A stretch of DNA of 64,000 bases from JAXLWB01 sp046328715 (lineage in GTDB: Bacteria; Chloroflexota; Anaerolineae; Caldilineales; Caldilineaceae), in NCBI GenBank assembly GCA_046328715.1, contig JAXLWB010000027.1, positions 1 to 64,000 on the forward strand, read 5' to 3'. Shown one piece after another: positions 14,339 to 22,455 of this stretch; the stretch's first letter is position 1, and each line of letters begins with the position of its first letter. The notes beneath the pieces were generated by a model. The model was not told the DNA's origin. It did no database searches and saw nothing but the letters and a program-made list of their open reading frames with translations. Made by a program: the position numbers and the translations under genes.

Positions 14339-15895
14339 ATGCAACAACAACTCACAACTCAATCACGCTCGCTGGGGCGGATAGCGATCATTACACTAGC
14401 TGGACTTGCCTATTTTTTGAATTTAGTGGGCGTGGTGTGGATGACTGCTATCGGCGATCTGCTTAGTGCACTTGCACTACTTTTGTTAGGTCTTGCCGTG
14501 AGTGGGTTGACCTTGGCTCGTTTCCCATTGAATACACAGCCGCTTGAAGGACGGTTGAAGATCCTTTGGAATCGTCAACGCTGGTTTGCACTCTCAACTA
14601 CCCTGAGTGTCTATCTTGCTCTGGTGCTTGGCTCGTTTGTAACCGACTCGGGTGGGTTGTGGACGTGTACAACCTTACCGCTCTGCTCACCGGCTGAAGA
14701 TCGGGCGGCATGGGCGTTGGTGCATCGAGGCAGTGCAGCAACGGCAACCCTGTTTGTGTTGGCACTGGCACTTTGGGTCATGCGCACGCATTCCTTGCCT
14801 GCGCTGCAAAAGACGGCACGCTGGGCTGTCGGTTTAATTTTGCTCCAGAATGTGGTTGGCTTGCTGATGGTTTTGGCCGCAGCGGGAAACATTCATCTGC
14901 CCTTGCTTTACACTCGCTTGGCCCATCTCGCAGTTGGCGCTGTTACCTGGTCGGCAACGGTTATCTTAACGACACAAATCCTGCGCATTGCGCCGAATTA
15001 TACGGCCCGTGTCCGTGCAGAAGAGCGTACACCGACACTCCTTCAAGACTATTTTAGCCTGACCAAACCGCGTGTGATCACGCTGCTGATCTTCACCACG
15101 ATGGTGGCGCTCTTTATCACGCCTGCTGGCATCCCAAGCTGGAGTGTGATCTTGTGGACCTTGATCGGCGGCTGGTTGATGCCAGCAGGGGCGCAGTCGA
15201 TCAACTGCTACTTCGACAGTGACATCGACGCCAAGATGGGGCGCACCAGTCGTCGCCCGATTCCAAGTGGACGAATTCCAGCCTGGCACGCCCTGGTGCT
15301 GGGAATCGCGCTGGGCGCACTGGCCTTTGCCATCCTCTGGATCTTTGTCAATCCACTCACAGCCTGGACGGCCTTGCTTGGCTATATCTACTATGCCGTT
15401 GTCTACACAGTGCTGCTCAAGCGCCACTCGGTTCACAATATTGTTATCGGCGGTGGTGCTGGTGCGATTCCGCCGCTGGTCGGTTGGGCAGCAGCCACCG
15501 GCACTTTGACCTGGCCCTCCTTCTTGCTGTTTGTGATCATCTTCATGTGGACACCGCCCCACTTCTGGGCGCTGGCCTTGATTCGCCGCAAAGATTACGC
15601 CAACGCTGGGGTACCGATGTTGCCCGTGGTGTCGGGCGATGAGGAAACCAAACGCCAAATTTTAATCTACACCATCATCACGGTTGCCACCACACTCCTA
15701 TTGACCCCGCTAGAGATGATGGGCATCGCCTACGCCGTGATGGCAGCAGCTTTGGGTGGAGTTTTCCTCTACTATGTCCTGCGCATGATCTACAGCGATA
15801 CGACCAAAGCCCGTTGGAGTTTGTACGGCTTTTCGCTGCTCTATCTCTTCTTGCTCTTCGCAGCGATGCTGGTGGATCGGCTGGTTTTTGCCTAA
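14339..15895 (+). CDS. ctaB: heme A synthase (CtaA/COX15-like) fused to protoheme IX farnesyltransferase (CtaB)
   Basis: A 518-residue fusion. Residues 1-220 form about six membrane helices with the CtaA-type Cys pair (Cys110, Cys116 in WTCTTLPLC) and His129 in LVHRGSA plus His196 in RLAHLAVGA. This is shorter than stand-alone CtaA/COX15 (about 300 residues, eight helices). Residues 235-518 are a full UbiA-type farnesyltransferase: LTKPRVITLL, the NCYFDSDIDAKMGRT Asp-rich motif, a second motif around YTVLLKRHSVHNIVIGG, and WTPPHFWALAL. Together they turn heme B into heme O and heme A for aa3-type cytochrome oxidases. The protein is integral to the membrane and implies aerobic respiration. Such fusions occur in Chloroflexota. 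It is divergent from lacI. Confidence 0.9.
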   Translation: MQQQLTTQSRSLGRIAIITLAGLAYFLNLVGVVWMTAIGDLLSALALLLLGLAVSGLTLARFPLNTQPLEGRLKILWNRQRWFALSTTLSVYLALVLGSFVTDSGGLWTCTTLPLCSPAEDRAAWALVHRGSAATATLFVLALALWVMRTHSLPALQKTARWAVGLILLQNVVGLLMVLAAAGNIHLPLLYTRLAHLAVGAVTWSATVILTTQILRIAPNYTARVRAEERTPTLLQDYFSLTKPRVITLLIFTTMVALFITPAGIPSWSVILWTLIGGWLMPAGAQSINCYFDSDIDAKMGRTSRRPIPSGRIPAWHALVLGIALGALAFAILWIFVNPLTAWTALLGYIYYAVVYTVLLKRHSVHNIVIGGGAGAIPPLVGWAAATGTLTWPSFLLFVIIFMWTPPHFWALALIRRKDYANAGVPMLPVVSGDEETKRQILIYTIITVATTLLLTPLEMMGIAYAVMAAALGGVFLYYVLRMIYSDTTKARWSLYGFSLLYLFLLFAAMLVDRLVFA

Positions 15896-15908
15896 CCTCA
15901 AATCATTC

Positions 15909-15967
15909 AGATTCGGAGATCAGGAGATTGAAATGACAAATCTCTCAATCTCCTGATCTCCGAATCT
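15909..15967. repeat. 23-bp perfect palindrome of 8-bp units
   Basis: Positions 15909-15931 (AGATTCGGAGATCAGG at its start) and 15945-15967 are perfect reverse complements with a 13-nt loop. The left arm is three 8-bp units: GATTCGGA, GATCAGGA, GATTGAAA. It lies 13 bp after the ctaB stop and 19 bp before the mocA start. Confidence 0.85.
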
Positions 15968-15986
15968 CCGAATCTCCTACCTACCT

Positions 15987-16601
15987 ATGACTTCCCAACG
16001 TTCTCTCGCATTGATCGTTCTTGCCGCCGGTCGTTCTAGTCGAATGGGACGCCCTAAACAATTGGAAGTCGTAGATGGCGAGCCGATGGTTATGCGTGCG
16101 GCAAAGCTGGCGTTGGGTTGTCTGGCGCAACAGACGATCCTTGTCACAGGGGCCTACGCTGAGCAAATCGAGCAGATCCTGACGCCTCTGCCTGATCGTA
16201 ACCGACTCACCTTTGTCCACAATCCACACTGGCAAGACGGGCAGTCGACCAGTGTCCATGCTGCCATCCAGGCTTTGAAGGATGAAATTGAAGCTGTCCT
16301 CTTTCTGCCCGTCGACCAGCCGTTTGTCACCCCTGCCTTTCTCCACTCGATCATCACCGCTTGGCAAAACGGTGCGGCGCTGGTCGCCCCACAGGTCAAC
16401 GGCGAAGCTCGTGGTGCCCCAGCGCTCTTCACCCGCACCTGTTTTCCCGAACTGCTGCAAATCCAAGGCGATGTCGGCGGACGTGTGGTGCTGATGAAAC
16501 ACCGTGGAGAAGTCACTTGGCTGGCGGCAGAGGCAGGCATATTGCGCGACATCGATACGCCGGAAGATTTGAAGAATGAACATCAAACCCGCCAAACGTA
16601 A
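15987..16601 (+). CDS. mocA: MocA-type molybdenum cofactor cytidylyltransferase/NTP transferase
   Basis: A 204-residue nucleotidyltransferase (NTP_transf_3). The signature LAAGRSSRMGRPKQL (residues 11-25) binds the nucleotide, and LFLPVDQPFVTPAFLHS carries the metal-binding Asp. MocA transfers CMP or GMP to molybdopterin cofactors of the xanthine-dehydrogenase or related families; isoprenoid or sugar cytidylyltransferases are similar but less so. Length is normal. Its last 26 bases overlap the mcrB-like gene in another frame, which implies co-translation, although the two have no obvious shared job. It is separated from ctaB by a 23-bp palindrome. Confidence 0.82.
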   Translation: MTSQRSLALIVLAAGRSSRMGRPKQLEVVDGEPMVMRAAKLALGCLAQQTILVTGAYAEQIEQILTPLPDRNRLTFVHNPHWQDGQSTSVHAAIQALKDEIEAVLFLPVDQPFVTPAFLHSIITAWQNGAALVAPQVNGEARGAPALFTRTCFPELLQIQGDVGGRVVLMKHRGEVTWLAAEAGILRDIDTPEDLKNEHQTRQT

Positions 16602-18753
16602 CGAACTCGAACGGCTCTTTCAGGAATTTGCCAGCGGCTATCTCAAAAGTGCTGAAGGCAAAGCCTTGATCAATGATCTGCGCCAGGCACACGAGGACGC
16701 CCAGAAGAACTATTCCCAGATTCTGGAACAGGCCAAACAGGGCAATGAGAGCAGCGATGAGATTTTGCTTAAGCTGTTGCCCTATACCAACAATGCCAAC
16801 AATCGTTGGCGTGGCGCTTGGTTGCATCCGCTACCCGCTTTTCAGGGGGACGTGCGCAAGTGGTACGAAGCGGCGGGGTGGACCAAAGGAACCGACTGGC
16901 CCACGGTTGCTCACACGATTTTTACCTTCGTTCAACAGTGCAAGGAACAGCCCGATCAACTAGCGACAGCCTGCAAGGACTTCAGCCAATCCCCTTATAG
17001 CAAGGGCTTTCAATCTGCCACGTTAACGCCAATCCTCCACGCGCTGCGTCCCAATGATTTTCTGCTCTTTAACAACCGTGTCCGCCACGCCCTTAACTAC
17101 TTCATCGGCTCTTCCTTTACCCAATCGATTGCTGACTACCCCGCCGCCAATGAGGCGTTGCATCAAATGCTCGCTGATCTGGCTGATTTTTTGCAAAAGT
17201 ACGCCATACGTCGCCTCTTCCTGGCCGATCTCTTTGCGCTTTTTTGTCACTGGCTGGCGGTAGTCAAGAAGTATCCTTTCCGCCAATCCCGTTATTGGCG
17301 CATCAACCTCGGTACGGACATTTGGTTGTGGGAAGAATGGCAAGAGGGCAACTTTGTCGCCCTGCCTTGGGATGATCTGGGCGACATTTCCCATCTCAAG
17401 CGCGCCGAATTTGAGCAACTGCGCAACAGCCTTGTCACCCAGCATATCGACTGGAGCAAACGGGAGCTTGACCAGGTGTGGAAATTTGCCCGCCAACTGA
17501 GCGAAGGCGACCGAGTAGCCGTTGAGCTAGATGGCAAAGCCGTCTTGGGCATCGGCAGTGTGACCGACGGTTACTACTTCGTGCCTGAAATCGGCTACGG
17601 CCATCGCCTGCCCGTGCAGTGGGAAGATAAGACCAGCCGTGAACTAACCCTTCCACCGCTCACAACTGCTTTGGCTGAAAGCAACGAGAATGATTTTGCA
17701 ACACTCACCCACGCCGCTTCTATTGACTTACGCAGCATCCTGCCACAACCCGCGCTGGTCGAGCCCCCTCCTGTCCTGCGCGAAACCCGCCCACCCTACG
17801 GCACAAACGAGTTAGAAGCTACGAATCCTGAATTACCCCTCATCAGTCACGATTCACTCAATGACAATTCGCAGACTCTTACCCAAACCGCCGCCCTTAC
17901 CTTTCTCGACGAAACTACCCTTGCCACCTGGATCGCCGCCATCGAACGTAAAGGGCAAGCCATCTTCTTCGGCCCTCCCGGTGTCGGCAAAACCTTCATT
18001 GCCACCCAACTCGCCAAACATTTATCATCTTCCATCCCTGCGCATGTAGCCGACGAAGTAATCGGCAACTCGCAACTCTCAACTCGCAATTCTCTCGGCT
18101 TCTGGGATCTTGTCCAATTTCACCCCGCCTACGAATACGAGGACTTTGTCCAGGGTATTCGCCCAGTTTCTAAAGGCGGCGGTGTCGAGTTTTCCGTGCT
18201 GCCTGGTCGTTTTCTTGAATTTTGCCACAGGGCTGAAGGACAAAGTGGCCGCTGCGTGCTTGTGATCGATGAGATTAACCGTGCCAACCTCAGCCGTGTC
18301 TTTGGCGAACTGATGTATCTGCTCGAATATCGTGACCAAAGTGTGCGCCTTGCTGCCGACGGTGCTGCCTTTCACATTCCGCCTAACGTGCGCCTCCTTG
18401 GCACCATGAACACCGCCGACCGCTCGATTGCCTTGGTTGACCATGCCCTCCGTCGCCGTTTTGTCTTTATCCACCTCACCCCCAACTACGATGTGCTGCG
18501 TCGTTTCGCTGCCCATTACGCCCTGGATTTTCCGATGGAGAAGTTGATCACCACGTTGCAACGGCTCAATCAACGCATCGGCGACCGCAACTATGAACTG
18601 GGGCACTCGTTCTTCCTCACTCCCAACTTACCCAGTGAACTCGAAAGCATCTGGCATCTGGAGATCGAGCCCTACCTCGAAGAGTATTTCTTCGACCAGC
18701 CTGATGAAGTGGAAAATTGGCGCTGGGAGCGGTTAGCAACACTTTTCGGGTAA
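16576..18753 (+). CDS. McrB-like AAA+ restriction motor with PUA/EVE-like domain
   Basis: A 725-residue protein. Residues 1-230 are helical and of unknown type. Residues about 236-345 (WEEWQEGNFVALPWDDLGD, then GDRVAVELDGKAVLGIGSVT) look like the PUA/EVE-like modified-base reader found in many McrB-type proteins. A low-complexity linker follows, then the McrB AAA+ domain: Walker A GPPGVGKT (about 465), FHPAYEYEDFVQG, Walker B VLVIDEINRAN (about 559) and sensor MNTADRS (about 608). McrB binds GTP and translocates DNA so that McrC can cut methylated or otherwise modified DNA. Unusually, 18066-18093 is a 4 x 7-bp tandem repeat coding NSQLSTRNS between Walker A and the FHPAY motif. The McrC partner is at 19804. 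Confidence 0.85.
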   Translation: MNIKPAKRNELERLFQEFASGYLKSAEGKALINDLRQAHEDAQKNYSQILEQAKQGNESSDEILLKLLPYTNNANNRWRGAWLHPLPAFQGDVRKWYEAAGWTKGTDWPTVAHTIFTFVQQCKEQPDQLATACKDFSQSPYSKGFQSATLTPILHALRPNDFLLFNNRVRHALNYFIGSSFTQSIADYPAANEALHQMLADLADFLQKYAIRRLFLADLFALFCHWLAVVKKYPFRQSRYWRINLGTDIWLWEEWQEGNFVALPWDDLGDISHLKRAEFEQLRNSLVTQHIDWSKRELDQVWKFARQLSEGDRVAVELDGKAVLGIGSVTDGYYFVPEIGYGHRLPVQWEDKTSRELTLPPLTTALAESNENDFATLTHAASIDLRSILPQPALVEPPPVLRETRPPYGTNELEATNPELPLISHDSLNDNSQTLTQTAALTFLDETTLATWIAAIERKGQAIFFGPPGVGKTFIATQLAKHLSSSIPAHVADEVIGNSQLSTRNSLGFWDLVQFHPAYEYEDFVQGIRPVSKGGGVEFSVLPGRFLEFCHRAEGQSGRCVLVIDEINRANLSRVFGELMYLLEYRDQSVRLAADGAAFHIPPNVRLLGTMNTADRSIALVDHALRRRFVFIHLTPNYDVLRRFAAHYALDFPMEKLITTLQRLNQRIGDRNYELGHSFFLTPNLPSELESIWHLEIEPYLEEYFFDQPDEVENWRWERLATLFG

Positions 18754-18792
18754 CCGTCTCGAATCAACATTTTGTGCACCCTAATATAAATT

Positions 18793-18858
18793 TCGTGTTC
18801 TCTGATTTCTGTGTTTACAAAAAGCCTTTTTATAAACACGGAAATCAGAGAACACGAA
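18793..18858. repeat. 24-bp inverted repeat after mcrB
   Basis: CGTGTTCTCTGATTTC at the left and its complement GAAATCAGAGAACACG at the right are the outer parts of 24-bp arms with one mismatch, separated by a short A/T-rich loop. It begins 40 bp after the mcrB stop. Positions 18874-18900 add a degenerate 7-bp run (ACTCGCT, ACCCGCC, ACTCGCC, ACCCGTC). Confidence 0.7.
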
Positions 18859-18938
18859 AACGAAGTATGACTCGCTACCCGCCACTCGCCACCCGTCCGA
18901 GATTGTAAATTCCTTCCTACACTTGATAAAATGGAGGG

Positions 18939-19736
18939 ATGAAAAGTCAGAGCATTCCGATGAGCATTGACGAATTTCATGTCATGCCGCACAAGCTTGG
19001 GTGGAAGTATGAGTATTGGGAGGGCCAAGCCTACATTTCGCCACGCATGAGTTCGGTGGTCACGACAGTCGTTCCAGTCGAACCTCGCCCTGTGCCTGCC
19101 TGCTGTCTCTGCCGCCCAACAGAGGAAGACGATATCTCGCTGTTACGGCCAGCCTACTTTGCTGCCTTTGTTGAAGCAGTCGATTATTGTGATTATCCTC
19201 CCGAACATGTGGCCCAGGCTGCAGAACGCAACTTGATTACATTCTTCGCTGGCGATCGGGGCACTCCCTTGCCTGCCAGCCACCTTGCGTTTGACCCGCA
19301 AAGTCCACAATCAACGGCGATTGGTGCGGCGCTGATTGTGGAAAAGAATGATGGCATCCCCATGATCGATCTGCTCTATGTGGTGCCGGAATGGCAGAAT
19401 CGAGGCGTCGCCACTGCATTGGTGTCTAGTGCCATGAATGCACTCCACGTTGTTGGCTACACTACCCTCAAAAGTCGCTATTTGCTGAGCAACGAACAGA
19501 GCCGCAATTGGCATCTGCGTTTTGGCTTTGTCGAAGAAATGAATCACTTTGTGCTGAATAACTATTACCAAGATGCCCTCTACGAATGGCGACGACACAA
19601 AGAATTAGGCGATCTGCCTGCGGAAGAGCTTGCTCACTTAGAGACAGCGCGCAATGAATGGAAAGCGCGCCTGGTTGAGGCACAGGAGAAAGAACGCCAG
19701 GAAGGTTTTGAGATCGTCCTGTTTGATAGCGAATGA
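18939..19736 (+). CDS. GNAT acetyltransferase with Uma2-like N-terminal strip
   Basis: A 265-residue protein. The core (about residues 50-200) is a GNAT fold with acetyl-CoA motif VVPEWQNRGVATALVSSAM and the motif-B helix SNEQSRNWHLRFGF. The first 35 residues (MSIDEFHVMPHKLGW, KYEYWEGQAYISP) resemble the beginning of Uma2-family endonuclease-like proteins, but the rest of that domain is absent. The C-terminal 50 residues are charged and helical. The start is uncertain: ATG 18939 has GGAGGG directly abutting it, and ATG 18960 is an alternative. It lies between the McrB and McrC genes on the same strand; whether it belongs to the restriction system or is a passenger cannot be decided from sequence. 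Confidence 0.75.
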   Translation: MKSQSIPMSIDEFHVMPHKLGWKYEYWEGQAYISPRMSSVVTTVVPVEPRPVPACCLCRPTEEDDISLLRPAYFAAFVEAVDYCDYPPEHVAQAAERNLITFFAGDRGTPLPASHLAFDPQSPQSTAIGAALIVEKNDGIPMIDLLYVVPEWQNRGVATALVSSAMNALHVVGYTTLKSRYLLSNEQSRNWHLRFGFVEEMNHFVLNNYYQDALYEWRRHKELGDLPAEELAHLETARNEWKARLVEAQEKERQEGFEIVLFDSE

Positions 19737-19803
19737 TCTGACTTGGAAATATCGAGTTGCGAATGGCGAAAACTTGCAACCTGCCACCTGCCACCTGCTA
19801 CCG

Positions 19804-20997
19804 ATGAAAAAACGCAAACTCATCCTGCTGACCGAATATCAGCCCCTTCTGCTCGACCGCCACGAGCTTTCTGAGGTGACGGCGCAGCGGCTTTGGCGCG
19901 ACTTTCGCCCGCAAATTGAGGTTGAGCCGCCTTCTTTCAAGACGGGCGACCGCTGGCGCTTGACGGCACAGGGTTGGGTCGGCTTTTTGCCACTCTCGCC
20001 CGAGTTGGGAATTGTATTGCAACCGAAAGTGCCGCTGCATAATCTCTTTGGCATGTTGGAGTTGGCCTATGATCTGCGCAGTCTTCACCTCTGGGATGAA
20101 CTTTTTGCGGTCGATTCGCTGGATGAGCTGTACGAAGGATTGGCATTGATTCTGGCAAGGCGCATCTTGGGCCGGGTGCGCGGCGGCTTGACGCAGCACT
20201 ATCTGCCACGCAGCCAACGGCTCCCCTTTGTGCGTGGCCGTCTCGACATTCCTCAACTGGCCCAACAGCCCGTGCTCGACACCCTTCCCTGCCACTTTAC
20301 CGAGCAGAGCATCGACAACGAAGAGAATCAGATTCTGCTCTGGACTTTGCATACGATCTTGCGCAGCGGTCTTTGTACGTCACGCAGCTTGCCTGCTGTT
20401 CGTCAGGCCCATCGAGCGCTGCAAGGGGCGGTCTCGCTGCGCTCCTTTGCTGCTGACGCCTGTCGCAAACGCTCCTACAGCCGTCTCGACGCTGACTATC
20501 GTTTGCTGCATTTGCTCTGTGCCTTCTTTCTCGACCAGGCAGGTCCTAGCCACGAATTGGGCGAGCATGAACTGCCAGCGTTTGTCGTGGATACAGCGCG
20601 CCTCTACGAACGTTTCGTGGCGGAATGGCTACGACGTAATTTGCCGACAGGTCAGCACCTGCAAGCACAGGAGCGTCTCGATCTCACGCCCAATGGTGAA
20701 CTGCGCTTTGAGATTGACTTGGTGATCTACGACGCTGCGTCCCATCCTCGTTGCGTGATGGATACCAAATACAAAGCTCCTACCTTGACCCCCGCCAGCG
20801 AGGATGTAGCACAGGTGCTTGCCTACGCTCAGGCCAAAGGGGCAACCGAAGCGGTGCTCATCTACCCTGTGGAATTGACCAGACCCGTGGATCAGCTAAT
20901 TCATGGAATTCGCCTACGTACCCTTCCCTTTCCACTTGACCAGAATTTGGAGCAAGCTGGACAGAAGTTTCTCACGCTACTTAGCAGAAAGGATTAA
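19804..20997 (+). CDS. McrC-like nuclease subunit
   Basis: A 397-residue protein from the ATG at 19804 (the frame is open further upstream, but that part is repeat-coded and unlike the family). The N-terminal part (LILLTEYQPLLL, then GWVGFLPLSPELGIVLQPKV) is the McrC DUF that contacts McrB; the middle has FVRGRLDIPQL. The C-terminal PD-(D/E)xK nuclease is visible as FEIDLVIYD with Asp near 303, and MDTKYKAP with the D-x-K near 319-323. McrC cuts DNA when driven by the McrB ring at modified sites. The 60 bp before the start are 7-bp tandem units (CCTGCCA repeats). It ends 4 bp before the next acetyltransferase start. Confidence 0.83.
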   Translation: MKKRKLILLTEYQPLLLDRHELSEVTAQRLWRDFRPQIEVEPPSFKTGDRWRLTAQGWVGFLPLSPELGIVLQPKVPLHNLFGMLELAYDLRSLHLWDELFAVDSLDELYEGLALILARRILGRVRGGLTQHYLPRSQRLPFVRGRLDIPQLAQQPVLDTLPCHFTEQSIDNEENQILLWTLHTILRSGLCTSRSLPAVRQAHRALQGAVSLRSFAADACRKRSYSRLDADYRLLHLLCAFFLDQAGPSHELGEHELPAFVVDTARLYERFVAEWLRRNLPTGQHLQAQERLDLTPNGELRFEIDLVIYDAASHPRCVMDTKYKAPTLTPASEDVAQVLAYAQAKGATEAVLIYPVELTRPVDQLIHGIRLRTLPFPLDQNLEQAGQKFLTLLSRKD

Positions 20998-21001
20998 CCG
21001 T

Positions 21002-21553
21002 ATGTCCTCTTTTACTTCGCTGACAACGCCCCGCCTGCTGATTCGCCGCCTGCGTGAAAGTGATGCACCGACCTTGGTTGCCTATCGCAACGACCCCGAA
21101 GTGATGCAATTTCAGAGCTGGTCACCGACAGATGAAGTACAGGCAGGCGAAAGTATCGCTGCCCTGACCTCACTCGAACCAGGCGACCCCAGCGGCTTTC
21201 AATTTGCGCTTGAGTTGCAGCAAAACCATGTCCACATCGGCGATCTCTACCTGCGCCCCCTGGAATGGGATGCCCGTCAGGCCGAAATCGGTTACACCCT
21301 GGCTCAAACCTATCAAGGAAAAGGCTATGCTGCCGAAGCGGTCAGCGCACTGTTGGAGTATTGTTTTGCTGTGCTCAAATACCACCGGGTGATTGCCATT
21401 ACAGCTTGTGAGAACCAAGGGTCGATCAAATTACTGGAGCGGTTGGGCTTTCGTCGTGAGGCACATACGTTGCAGAGTTACTTGTATCATGGCACCTACA
21501 AAGACGAATATCAGTACGCACTGTTAGAAGCTGAATGGCAGTTGTTACCTTAA
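21002..21553 (+). CDS. GNAT family N-acetyltransferase
   Basis: A 183-residue acetyltransferase of the RimJ/RimL group, starting at ATG 21002 (the longer open frame overlaps mcrC and is unlike the family). It shows TPRLLIRRLRESDAPTLV at the N-terminus, YQGKGYAAEAVSALLEYCF as the acetyl-CoA loop, and ACENQGSIKLLERLGFRRE as motif B. Substrate unknown. It follows the mcrC stop by 4 bp and so is probably the last gene of that transcript. Confidence 0.85.
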   Translation: MSSFTSLTTPRLLIRRLRESDAPTLVAYRNDPEVMQFQSWSPTDEVQAGESIAALTSLEPGDPSGFQFALELQQNHVHIGDLYLRPLEWDARQAEIGYTLAQTYQGKGYAAEAVSALLEYCFAVLKYHRVIAITACENQGSIKLLERLGFRREAHTLQSYLYHGTYKDEYQYALLEAEWQLLP

Positions 21554-21750
21554 TCATTTCCCCATAGATCCATCCACGCTAACCCTCATCGCCTAAAAGT
21601 CACTCATATAGAATAAATAACGCCTGAGCGAAGTTACTTTCTCGCTTTTTGCTATTAGCGTACGGTTTAGTATACAGTCTTTTATTTTTAGTTCGTTCTG
21701 TGCTTCTATTTTCATATTTATATGAATATATTAAAAATCTCATTATTTGT
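21554..21750. other. AT-rich gap before the GbsR promoter
   Basis: About 200 bp between the acetyltransferase and the regulator promoter. It is strongly AT-rich after 21600 and has no credible reading frame on either strand. No clear terminator is seen. Confidence 0.4.
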
Positions 21751-21793
21751 TAATCATTTCAGTGTTGACTGAAATGATTAATCGTTGTATAAT
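21751..21793 (+). promoter_or_regulatory. sigma-70-type promoter overlapped by a 13-bp perfect palindrome
   Basis: TTGACT (21765-21770) and TATAAT (21788-21793) are separated by exactly 17 bp, a near-consensus housekeeping promoter. A perfect palindrome, TAATCATTTCAGT (21751-21763) and ACTGAAATGATTA (21768-21780) around GTTG, covers the -35 box. A bound dimer would block RNA polymerase. The regulator encoded 56 bp downstream is the obvious candidate ligand. Confidence 0.82.
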
Positions 21794-21848
21794 TTGCTTC
21801 ATTGTCAAGTTATTTATCTGGGGACAATGAAAAAGGAGTTCGTCGCTA

Positions 21849-22361
21849 ATGGGTTCTGAAGCAACGGATAGTATGGCTGATAGTACGTCTCCCTTATCCG
21901 GGGATACAGAAACACTTTTGCAGTTTATTGAGAATATTGGATTGCACTTCGAGGAATATGGAGTGCCGCGCATTGGCGGCAAGATTTTAGGGTTACTGCT
22001 TGCTTCTTCGCGTCCAGTTTCTTCCGAGGAAATGGCTGACGTGCTTCAGGTCAGCCGTAGTAGTGTGTCCACCAATCTGCGCACGCTGCTCATAACAGGG
22101 CTGGCAGATCGGGTGTCACTACCTGGTGAACGAAGCGACTTCTATGTGTTTTCCGATGAAGCATGGGAGAAATCATTGGAATTGCGTTTGGACGGTATCC
22201 TTTCGCTGCATGAAATGGCGGAAGAGGGGCTGGAAGGGATGGCAGAACAACATCCTGCCCGCGCGCGCTTGGAAGAAATCGTGGCTTGGACCGAACTGGT
22301 ACAGGCTGCCTTTGAAAACCTAATTCAACAATGGCAATCACGTAAGGAGAAACCAGGTTGA
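21849..22361 (+). CDS. GbsR/MarR family transcriptional regulator
   Basis: A 170-residue winged-helix protein. The winged helix spans about residues 38-100 (GVPRIGGKILGLLL, SSEEMADVLQVSRSSVSTNL, then a LPGERSDFYVF wing), a pattern typical of the GbsR subgroup. The C-terminal half is helical and probably dimerises. The ATG at 21849 is 8 bp after AAAGGAG; a second Met at codon 9 is possible. GbsR proteins repress osmoprotectant or transport operons and respond to small ligands. It has a palindrome over its own promoter and is followed by an ABC transporter across a terminator-like hairpin, so it likely controls both itself and transport. Confidence 0.85.
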   Translation: MGSEATDSMADSTSPLSGDTETLLQFIENIGLHFEEYGVPRIGGKILGLLLASSRPVSSEEMADVLQVSRSSVSTNLRTLLITGLADRVSLPGERSDFYVFSDEAWEKSLELRLDGILSLHEMAEEGLEGMAEQHPARARLEEIVAWTELVQAAFENLIQQWQSRKEKPG

Positions 22362-22403
22362 TCCTACAGGCATAGCTTGTTTTGTGGCATTTCCTGCGGT
22401 TTG

Positions 22404-22440
22404 CCGACTGGTTCTCTCGAATCAGTCGGTTTTTGTTTTT
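22404..22440 (+). terminator. Rho-independent terminator or attenuator between regulator and ABC genes
   Basis: CCGACTG (22404-22410) pairs with CAGTCGG (22423-22429), followed at once by TTTTTGTTTTT (22430-22440). It lies 42 bp after the regulator stop and 15 bp before the permease start, so partial read-through would set transporter levels below regulator levels. Confidence 0.8.
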
Positions 22441-22455
22441 AAAGTGAGGTGTAAG

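Noticed and set aside
15987..16595. 204-codon minus-strand open frame opposite mocA
   Set aside because: Antisense to MocA, whose LAAGRSSRMGRPKQL motif is on the plus strand.
19654..19803. Longer N-terminus for McrC
   Set aside because: The extra codons are read from heptamer repeats and the preceding gene end; family similarity begins at ATG 19804.
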